Source: Perlabentimonas gracilis (GTDB taxonomy: Bacteria > Bacteroidota > Bacteroidia > Bacteroidales > Tenuifilaceae). Taken from it: 32,896 nucleotides of DNA. Within the stretch, counting starts at the first letter, position 1; each line of letters begins with the position of its first letter. Positions 7,166 to 13,146 of this stretch are shown one piece after another. Below the pieces are notes generated by a model that searched no databases, was not told the origin of the DNA, and saw only the letters and a program-made list of their open reading frames with translations. Where the stretch lies: contig NZ_JAANIG010000043.1 of the NCBI RefSeq assembly GCF_011174675.1, forward strand, positions 1-32,896, given 5' to 3'. The position numbers and the translations under genes were made by a program.

Positions 7166-7222
7166 CTTGCCAAAGGCAAGTAAACCTGCCAGAGGTAGGT
7201 AAACCTTCCAGAGGCAGGTAAA
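7166..7222. repeat. Three tandem 19-bp repeats, copy 3
   Basis: These are three 19-mers collinear with those at 3841-3897, each differing by a few transitions and mostly keeping the TGCC/GGCA-type inverted core. Confidence 0.82.
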
Positions 7223-7568
7223 CCTAAAACTAAAACCTATGACCTACAAAGACATAATCTAAAGCTAAGCGGCATTCCCCACCCCAAGTAAAATAGCAGA
7301 TAAAGTTTTCTGAAAATTATAGCGATTTGGCTCAGCGCTGAGCCTTTGCGATAAAACACGGGCAAAAAGAAAGGGAAGCCAACAGCCTACGCAGCCCAAG
7401 CTCCCCCTTCACACGCCCCTAACCTTAAAAGGAAAGGAGGTAAGGTGACAAAGATACAATAAATTGAAATACAACGTAACCACTACCCAGTGGTTGCTAC
7501 CCCACCCGCAACCAGGTTGTGGAGTTAATACAGCGATTGCCGTAGGGGAAGCAATTTATTTAAACATT

Positions 7569-7611
7569 AAGCACAATATCAATAAAAGCAAACAATTGAT
7601 TTTTTGCGCAT
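7569..7611 (+). promoter_or_regulatory. Candidate promoter/operator block of module 3
   Basis: AAGCACAA (7569-7576) and TTGCGCAT (7604-7611) are a degraded version of the inverted arms of module 2. TTTTGCGC at 7602-7609 begins 37 nt before the ATG, as in module 2. Confidence 0.35.
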
Positions 7612-7638
7612 TATTTAATTTTTAAAAGACTAAAAACT

Positions 7639-7893
7639 ATGAAGAAATCATTAGTATTTATCACTACGCTAGCCCTACTACTAGCCTGCACAGCAGCCAA
7701 TATTAGTGCGCAGCATGACATTATATCGGAAGTGGGTGATAATAATGGAGGTGGTGTTGGAAACACTGCAACCTGTTATAGCACATACACTGAACCAGTA
7801 CTAGGTGTTGGGGGTACAAAGATTTGGGTGTGCGGGAGTTGTGTTCAAGCAAAAGCAAAAACATATAGCGACGCAGGAACCTGTTTCTTCTAA
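7639..7893 (+). CDS. Secreted Gly/Cys-containing peptide (4 mature Cys), module 3
   Basis: This 84-residue precursor has the same leader as the peptide at 4317: MKKSLVF, a hydrophobic core, then ISAQHD. The following acidic-Gly segment (ISEVGDNNGGGVG) is also similar in type, but the rest is unrelated and holds only four cysteines (46, 65, 68, 82) with a WVCGSC motif. The leader has Cys17 in LLAC, which could act as a lipobox, but cleavage at ISA|QHD is favoured since the sister peptide has Gly there. The first seven codons are identical in DNA in both genes, so the upstream repeat effectively extends into the signal sequence while the mature part varies. Function is unknown; it is followed by a propeller lipoprotein gene. 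Confidence 0.8.
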   Translation: MKKSLVFITTLALLLACTAANISAQHDIISEVGDNNGGGVGNTATCYSTYTEPVLGVGGTKIWVCGSCVQAKAKTYSDAGTCFF

Positions 7894-7901
7894 ACATTAT
7901 A

Positions 7902-7931
7902 GGGGAGCATATACTAGTTAATGTGCTCCCC
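7902..7931 (+). other. Hairpin between peptide and propeller genes of module 3
   Basis: GGGGAGCA (7902-7909) and TGCTCCCC (7924-7931) form a perfect 8-bp stem with a 14-nt loop. The tail AATTAAAAC is not U-rich, so read-through into the propeller gene is likely. It may act as an attenuator or RNA stabiliser. Confidence 0.5.
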
Positions 7932-7977
7932 AATTAAAACCTAATAAACACAATCACAAATTATAATACCATAAACG

Positions 7978-9003
7978 ATGAAACCATCTACATATCTAGT
8001 GCTCCTTTCTTGTGCCATTACGATATTTCTTGTCTCCTGCAATTCGGTTACAACAAGTAGTTCTTTTAACATTTACAATGAGAAGGTAACTGTTATTAAC
8101 CATAACTCCTTTTGCCCTTCGTTTATTTTATACCTGAGTGACCATCTCCTTTTGATAAACAACAATCGAGATACCATATTTGAACTCATCGATCTAAAAA
8201 CAAAATCTACAAAAAAATTCGGCTTAAGAGGAATAGGCCCTAACGAATTCTTGTACATTAGCGATGCTTACAACGACTACTCAGAAAAAATAATTACCAT
8301 TGTTGATGACCATTCAAAAAATCTATACACGTTAACTTATGATGAAATTCTTAATTATGATTTATCCAACGCAAGGAAACATATACTGCCAACCAAAATT
8401 ACCTCATTTACGGAAATCAGAAGGACTAGCAAAGGATGGATTTATGGTGACTTAACTGGTGATGCAATGGTGAAAATCCTAAACCATGATAAGAATATTA
8501 TTAATATTGATTACAACCCCAAATTACCATATCCCCTTGATAGAGGGACTAAAGCTTACGCCTATTATTCTGCTATTGCATATAACTCAAAATTAGAAAA
8601 AACTGTTGTGGCGTTAAGGTATTTCCCTTACGCATTTATAATAAATGATAATGGAACTCTACACAAAACAATCAACACACGCAAAAAGTATGATTTGCCA
8701 GACTTTAAAAACAACATACTTGTTCCCTCCAAATCTTCAATGTTATATTGTTGGGAGGTACACACAACAGATAAGCATATTTACATTGTGAACCCGGGTA
8801 TAACTCAAGGGGAATTTGAGCAGGATGAGCTTAAGGGTTCAACAATTCTTGTTTTTGATTGGGACGGAAACAAAATCAGCGAAATTAAAACAGATTTTGC
8901 CTTTGTAAATCTTGCATTTGACTTGAAAAATGGAAAAATCTATGGCAATAGCGACAAGGACATATACCGCTGTATTTCATGGATTTCATTGAAGACAGAA
9001 TGA
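7978..9003 (+). CDS. BF3164/TolB-like 6-bladed beta-propeller lipoprotein, module 3
   Basis: This 341-residue protein has a lipoprotein signal ending in FLVSC. The mature part resembles BF3164-type lipoproteins with a TolB-like propeller: repeated blocks such as LLLINNNRDTIFELIDLKT, KKFGLRGIGPNEF, IITIVDDHSKNLYTL, AFIINDNGTLHKTI and ILVFDWDGNKISEI. The GIGPNEF segment matches the G-x-G-x-x-E/N-F pattern common in this group. It is only distantly similar to the propeller of module 2. The gene follows the module 3 peptide by about 85 nt with only a hairpin and no clear promoter, so the two are probably one transcript. Module 3 lacks the thioredoxin-fold gene. It likely lies at the cell surface or in the periplasm; ligand unknown. 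Confidence 0.8.
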   Translation: MKPSTYLVLLSCAITIFLVSCNSVTTSSSFNIYNEKVTVINHNSFCPSFILYLSDHLLLINNNRDTIFELIDLKTKSTKKFGLRGIGPNEFLYISDAYNDYSEKIITIVDDHSKNLYTLTYDEILNYDLSNARKHILPTKITSFTEIRRTSKGWIYGDLTGDAMVKILNHDKNIINIDYNPKLPYPLDRGTKAYAYYSAIAYNSKLEKTVVALRYFPYAFIINDNGTLHKTINTRKKYDLPDFKNNILVPSKSSMLYCWEVHTTDKHIYIVNPGITQGEFEQDELKGSTILVFDWDGNKISEIKTDFAFVNLAFDLKNGKIYGNSDKDIYRCISWISLKTE

Positions 9004-9013
9004 GAATAAAAAA

Positions 9014-9178
9014 CTCCATTCGGCTCAGGTCGCACCTGAGTCATTCTGTTGCTAGCAGGTTACTCCTGCCCCAATAGATTAAAAACAGGTCCCGCCTGTG
9101 CCTAACCAAGTCGGCGTTTCCTAACCCTACTCACGGGTTGACTATCCGCTAAGCGAACAGTCAACCCGTGAGTAAAAG
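9014..9178 (+). repeat. Terminal partial copy of the module repeat
   Basis: The segment from about 9014 (ATTCGGCTCAGGTCGCACCT) through GCTAGCAGG, CCAATAGATTAAAAACAGG and the palindrome matches the left end of copy 3, with an internal deletion near 9030. Matching stops at AAAAG, a few bases after the palindrome. None of the promoter-proximal part is present. Confidence 0.85.
9128..9174. repeat. Long palindrome P3
   Basis: This is a perfect copy of P1: arms 9128-9143 and 9159-9174 with the same centre. It sits at the right edge of all detectable homology to the module array. Confidence 0.9.
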
Positions 9179-9202
9179 GAACTGCCAAAGACGTCAATCA
9201 GG

Positions 9203-9224
9203 CAGCTTGCCTGCTGGCAAGCTG
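9203..9224. repeat. Short inverted repeat downstream of the array
   Basis: CAGCTTGCC-tgct-GGCAAGCTG is a perfect 9-bp stem with a 4-nt loop in the spacer between the array and the convergent minus-strand gene. It could be a terminator stem for either side, but lacks a T-run. Confidence 0.45.
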
Positions 9225-9300
9225 GGTCCTTCAAACATCCAATCTAAATCAGTTTTCAGTTCCAAACAGTCAATCAGCCAATCTGTCTGCCTTTGGCAGA

Positions 9301-9828
9301 TCACTTCTCCTCCCCCTCCTCATACCAACTCTTATAAAGCAGGTAGCCCTTGGCAATGCGCTGGTTTATCTGCATCGATTGCTCCACATCCATCTTTTTA
9401 ACAAATTTGGCAGGCACACCGGCGTATATGCTACCGGGATCAATCTGCGTATTGGCCAGCACAAGAGCGTTGGCCGCCACAATGGCCCCCTCGCCCACCA
9501 CGGCATCGTCGAGTACAGTAGCACCAATGCCTATTAGCGCACCCGACTTTACCGTTGCGCCGTGCACGGTTACATTGTGCCCAATAATTGCATCGTCCTC
9601 GAGGGTAACCACCGATTTTTGGTAGGTAGTATGCAGCACGGCATTATCCTGCACGCTTACCCGGTTGCCAATGCGTATGGGGTTTACATCGCCCCTAAGC
9701 ACCGCACCGTACCATATGCTGCAGTCGTCGCCAATTTCCACGTCGCCAATAATTACAGCCGTTTCGGCAATAAAACAGTTCTTTCCAATTTTGGGAGATT
9801 TCCCCCTCAGCTTCCTTATGATTGCCAT
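9301..9828 (-). CDS. Gamma-carbonic-anhydrase-family hexapeptide-repeat protein
   Basis: From the ATG at 9828 the protein has 175 residues, the normal size for the YrdA/PaaY/gamma-CA-like family. It is built of left-handed beta-helix hexapeptides (IGKNCFIAETAVIIGDVEIG, IGHNVTVHGATV and so on) and ends in a C-terminal helix. The three expected metal-binding histidines are present: H66, H84 and H89. Members form trimers that bind zinc or iron; some hydrate CO2, others have no proven activity, so the reaction is uncertain. A TTG start 36 nt upstream is rejected because the -7 box TATCTTTG (minus strand, 9869-9862) would overlap it. The gene converges on the repeat array and marks the start of the core region. 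Confidence 0.92.
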   Translation of the reverse strand: MAIIRKLRGKSPKIGKNCFIAETAVIIGDVEIGDDCSIWYGAVLRGDVNPIRIGNRVSVQDNAVLHTTYQKSVVTLEDDAIIGHNVTVHGATVKSGALIGIGATVLDDAVVGEGAIVAANALVLANTQIDPGSIYAGVPAKFVKKMDVEQSMQINQRIAKGYLLYKSWYEEGEEK

Positions 9829-9861
9829 GCCAATATTTTGGTTGATGATTAATATCAACAA

Positions 9862-9869
9862 CAAAGATA
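9862..9869 (-). promoter_or_regulatory. -7 promoter box of the gamma-CA-like gene
   Basis: On the minus strand this reads TATCTTTG, a full match to TAnnTTTG, about 34 nt before the chosen ATG. Confidence 0.55.
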
Positions 9870-10049
9870 GGGCATCTTTTGCTTAACTGCACCCCCAGAA
9901 TTTAGCCACAGCCACTATCAACCCAAATTAAAACCTTACAATCAACCAATTAGAAAAACACACTCCGAAAACGTTTTAAACCTGATAAGAATCATGTTGT
10001 AAAACAACCAAAAAAAAGTTTTCTGGCGTTTTTCCTTTCATAAAATAGC

Positions 10050-10057
10050 TAATTTTG
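10050..10057 (+). promoter_or_regulatory. -7 promoter box of korAB
   Basis: TAATTTTG fits TAnnTTTG. The predicted start near 10064 gives a leader of about 130 nt. The -33 region is T-rich without a clear TTTG. Confidence 0.5.
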
Positions 10058-10110
10058 CAGTATAATTTTCGAGCAGGGGGTTTAATTGAAAAGCCTGAAA
10101 ACAAATTAGT

Positions 10111-10144
10111 ATGCATATAGAATGGGCATCCATTTTATATGCAT
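10111..10144 (+). promoter_or_regulatory. Hairpin in the korA leader
   Basis: ATGCATATAGAATGG (10111-10125) pairs with CCATTTTATATGCAT (10130-10144) across a GCAT loop. All 15 positions pair in RNA, one of them as G-U. It is too far from the start codon, and has no U-run, to be a classical terminator. Confidence 0.65.
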
Positions 10145-10193
10145 TTGCATTTTAGGATTCCCCCCATTGAGAAACAAATAAATTTAACCCATT

Positions 10194-12047
10194 ATGGATA
10201 AACAAAAGCAAGTACTTGAAGTTGACGAGGTATCGATTCGGTTCTCGGGCGATTCAGGTGATGGAATGCAGCTTAGCGGATCTCTCTTCTCCGATGCCTC
10301 AGCCCTTTTTGGCAATGGCGTAAGCACTTTCCCCGATTACCCATCCGAAATTCGTGCTCCCCAAGGTACAATTGGCGGGGTTTCTGGATTTCAACTGCAG
10401 ATTGGCAGCAAGAAGGTTTACACTCCTGGCGATTATTGTGATGTACTTGTGGCAATGAACCCAGCAGCGCTTAAGGCCAACGCCAAATGGCTAAAACCAG
10501 GGGCAACCGTTATTGCCGATAGCGATACATTTAACGAAAAGGGGTTACAGAGAGCAAACTACAAAACCGACGACCCCGTTGCAGAGCTTAAGCTTGAAGA
10601 CTACCACATTGTCTTCGCACCAATAACTACCCTAACCAAAGAGAGCCTCAAGGAAACCGAACTCGACAACAAGAGCATCCTCCGTAGCAAGAATATGTTT
10701 GCCCTTGGAATGGTTTACTATATGTTCGACAGGCCATTGAACTTTACCGAGCATTTCTTTGAGGTAAAATTCAAGAATCGCCCTCGTATTGTTGAGGCAA
10801 ACAAAAAGGTTCTTCGCGATGGGTACAACTATGCAGGAAATGTCCATGCAATTCCCAATACATTCAAGATCCCCCCTGCCACCAGCATTCCAAAGGGAAC
10901 CTACCGCAATATTAACGGTAATACAGCAACCGCTTGGGGTCTAATTGCCGCCGCAGAGCGTGCTAACCTACCCTTGTTCTGTGGATCGTACCCCATTACA
11001 CCGGCCACTGAAATTCTAATTGAGCTGGCAAAGCGTAAGGATCTTGGTGTGAAAACCCTGCAGGTTGAGGACGAGATAGCAGGTATCTGTACTGCCATTG
11101 GCGCCGCCTTTGCCGGAAACTTTGCCGTAACCACTACCTCGGGCCCTGGTCTATCGCTTAAGTCGGAGGCCATTGGATTAGCTGTAATGACAGAGCTTCC
11201 CCTAGTTATTGTAAACGTACAGCGTGGTGGCCCCTCAACAGGTCTACCCACTAAAACCGAGCAGAGCGACCTTTACCAAGCGCTTTACGGACGTAACGGC
11301 GAGTGCCCCACTGTGGTAGTTGCTGCAAGTTCACCTAGCAACTGCTTCGAGTGGGCTTTTAATGCATCAAAAATCGCCCTTGAGCATATGACCCCTGTAA
11401 TCCTGCTTACCGATGGATATATTGCCAACGGTACCGAGCCTTGGCTTATCCCAAGCATGAAGGATTACCCAGAGATTCACCCACCACTTGTTCCCGAAGG
11501 AACAGAAAATTTCCTCCCCTACGAACGCGACCCAGAGCGTTTAGCTCGTCGTTGGGCTATCCCAGGCCAAAAGGGTCTTGAGCATCGCATAGGTGGCTTG
11601 GAGAAGGATTACCTAAAGGGATCGGTTTCGCATGACCCGATCAACCACCAAAGGATGGTTGATGTTAGAGCCGAAAAGGTAGCCAGGGTGCAAGATTTTA
11701 TCCCCGAGCAGGAGGTAATTGGCGAGCCTGAAGGCGACCTGCTTATTGTGAGCTGGGGCGGAACCTATGGACATACCTATACCGCTGTGCATGAGCTGCA
11801 AAAGGAGGGTAAGAGCATATCGCTTTGCCATATTAGCTACATCAACCCGCTACCCAAAAACCTTCAGGATATCTTTAAGCGTTTCAAAAAGATTCTTGTA
11901 TGCGAGCTAAACATGGGTCAAATGGCAAACTACTTAAGGATAAACTTCCAAGAGTTTACATACCTTCAATACAACAAGGTACAGGGGCTTCCCTTTACTC
12001 TTGTTGAGCTAAAGGAAAAATTTAATCAAACACTGGAGGGCAAGTAA
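10194..12047 (+). CDS. korA: 2-oxoacid:ferredoxin oxidoreductase alpha subunit (gamma-alpha fusion)
   Basis: This 617-residue protein has an N-terminal gamma domain with the motif GDSGDGM (19-25) and, from about residue 245, the pyrimidine-binding alpha domain with YPITPATE (266-273) and TTSGPGLSLKSE. This fused layout is typical of 2-oxoglutarate:ferredoxin oxidoreductases of the KorA type. With the beta subunit it oxidatively decarboxylates a 2-oxoacid, most likely 2-oxoglutarate to succinyl-CoA, and passes electrons to ferredoxin in the cytoplasm; in anaerobic Bacteroidota the reverse, carboxylating reaction is also used. korB starts 2 nt after the stop. No separate ferredoxin-like subunit gene is next to it. 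The exact 2-oxoacid is not certain from sequence alone. Confidence 0.96.
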   Translation: MDKQKQVLEVDEVSIRFSGDSGDGMQLSGSLFSDASALFGNGVSTFPDYPSEIRAPQGTIGGVSGFQLQIGSKKVYTPGDYCDVLVAMNPAALKANAKWLKPGATVIADSDTFNEKGLQRANYKTDDPVAELKLEDYHIVFAPITTLTKESLKETELDNKSILRSKNMFALGMVYYMFDRPLNFTEHFFEVKFKNRPRIVEANKKVLRDGYNYAGNVHAIPNTFKIPPATSIPKGTYRNINGNTATAWGLIAAAERANLPLFCGSYPITPATEILIELAKRKDLGVKTLQVEDEIAGICTAIGAAFAGNFAVTTTSGPGLSLKSEAIGLAVMTELPLVIVNVQRGGPSTGLPTKTEQSDLYQALYGRNGECPTVVVAASSPSNCFEWAFNASKIALEHMTPVILLTDGYIANGTEPWLIPSMKDYPEIHPPLVPEGTENFLPYERDPERLARRWAIPGQKGLEHRIGGLEKDYLKGSVSHDPINHQRMVDVRAEKVARVQDFIPEQEVIGEPEGDLLIVSWGGTYGHTYTAVHELQKEGKSISLCHISYINPLPKNLQDIFKRFKKILVCELNMGQMANYLRINFQEFTYLQYNKVQGLPFTLVELKEKFNQTLEGK

Positions 12048-12049
12048 CC

Positions 12050-13072
12050 ATGAGCAAACATAATTATACTCCCCAAGACTTTAAGAGCGATCAAGAAGTA
12101 CGCTGGTGCCCTGGCTGTGGCGACCACGCAATCCTAAACTCGGTTTACAGGGCATTGCCCGAGGTATCGGATGCGCTAGACTACAGTAAGGAACGCTACG
12201 TTTTTGTATCTGGTATAGGATGCTCAAGCCGTTTTCCATACTATGTAGACACCTATGGCTTTCACGGAATTCACGGTAGGGCATCGGCAATAGCAACCGG
12301 AATGAAGGTGGCCAACCCCAAGCTTAGCATCTGGCAGATGACTGGCGATGGTGATGCGTTGGCCATTGGTGGCAACCACTTTATACATGCCATTCGTCGT
12401 AATATCGACCTAAACATCATCCTGTTTAACAACGAGATATACGGCCTAACCAAAGGGCAGTACAGCCCAACATCGAAGCTTGGCGCCATTACCAAAACAT
12501 CTCCTTTTGGAACGGTTGAGCAACCCTTCCGCCCAGGCGAGCTGGTAATTGGAGCGCAGGGTAAATTCTTTGCCCGCTCCATTGATGCCGATGTGAAGCT
12601 AACTGCTGAAATCCTTGTTGAAGCGGCCAAGCATGATGGAACCTCAGTGGTAGTAATACAACAGAACTGTGTTATTTACAACGATAAAACCCATGCCGAT
12701 ATAACCGAAAGGGAGCACAGAGCCGACAGAACCATTGTGCTGAAGCATGGCCAAAAGATGATTTTTGGCAAGAACAATGAGAAGGGCCTTGTGATGATAA
12801 ATAACCAGCTTAAGGTTGTTACCATTGGCGAGGAGGGATATACTATGGACGACATCCTAGTGCATAATGCTGAGAATCCAAACCCTGGGCTTCATGTTAT
12901 GCTAGCCAATATGGCGTATCCCGAATTCCCCCTTGCCTTGGGTGTAATTCGTGCGGTTAAATGCCCAACCTACGACGATAACGTTCGTGACCAGCTGATT
13001 GAGGTACAGAAAACCGCAAAGATTAAATGCGTTGACGACTTGCTTCACAGTGGCGATACATACGAGGTATAG
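12050..13072 (+). CDS. korB: 2-oxoacid:ferredoxin oxidoreductase beta subunit
   Basis: This 340-residue thiamine-diphosphate-binding subunit has WCPGCGDH (19-26), where C20 and C23, together with C58 (SGIGCSS) and a later cysteine in QQNCVIYND, fit the ligands of the proximal [4Fe-4S] cluster. The ThDP motif begins with GDGDALAIGGNH and ends with NNEIYGLTKGQ. These are hallmark residues of the KorB/PorB family, and the protein is of normal length for KorB. It overlaps no neighbour and is co-transcribed with korA at a 2-nt gap. A strong terminator follows, shared with the convergent miaB gene. Confidence 0.96.
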   Translation: MSKHNYTPQDFKSDQEVRWCPGCGDHAILNSVYRALPEVSDALDYSKERYVFVSGIGCSSRFPYYVDTYGFHGIHGRASAIATGMKVANPKLSIWQMTGDGDALAIGGNHFIHAIRRNIDLNIILFNNEIYGLTKGQYSPTSKLGAITKTSPFGTVEQPFRPGELVIGAQGKFFARSIDADVKLTAEILVEAAKHDGTSVVVIQQNCVIYNDKTHADITEREHRADRTIVLKHGQKMIFGKNNEKGLVMINNQLKVVTIGEEGYTMDDILVHNAENPNPGLHVMLANMAYPEFPLALGVIRAVKCPTYDDNVRDQLIEVQKTAKIKCVDDLLHSGDTYEV

Positions 13073-13095
13073 CTATATACAATTGTTCATATTGC

Positions 13096-13124
13096 AAAAA
13101 GGGGAGCTTGTGGCTCCCCTTTTT
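13096..13124. terminator. Bidirectional terminator between korB and miaB
   Basis: AAAAAGGGGAGC-ttgtg-GCTCCCCTTTTT: a perfect 12-bp stem with A-run and T-run on its two sides, placed between convergent genes. Confidence 0.9.
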
Positions 13125-13146
13125 ATTATAGTTTAACTTGTTATCC

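Larger units (their letters stand above)
6734..7638 (+). repeat. Module repeat, copy 3 (full, about 0.9 kb)
   Basis: It is collinear with 3410-4316 and, from 7312, with 1-328. It carries the palindrome (6795-6841), a stem at 6932-6972, the G8/-7 layout (7046-7079), the 19-bp triplet (7166-7222), GGCTCAGCGCTGAGCC (7329-7344), the AACCACT hairpin (7478-7495) and the promoter-proximal block ending at the ATG. Weaker similarity to the terminal copy starts further left, near 6642. Bases 6525-6640, between the last gene and the repeat, show nothing recognisable. Confidence 0.92.
9870..10193 (+). other. Intergenic region between divergent gamma-CA-like and korA genes
   Basis: This is AT-rich and non-coding. 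It holds the short palindrome AAAACGTTTT (9968-9977), the korA -7 box (10050-10057) and a leader with a strong hairpin (10111-10144). No small gene is apparent. Confidence 0.7.

Noticed and set aside
9829-9864. 12-residue N-terminal extension of the gamma-CA-like protein from a TTG codon
   Set aside because: The TTG overlaps the -7 box TATCTTTG, and the ATG at 9828 gives the normal family length.
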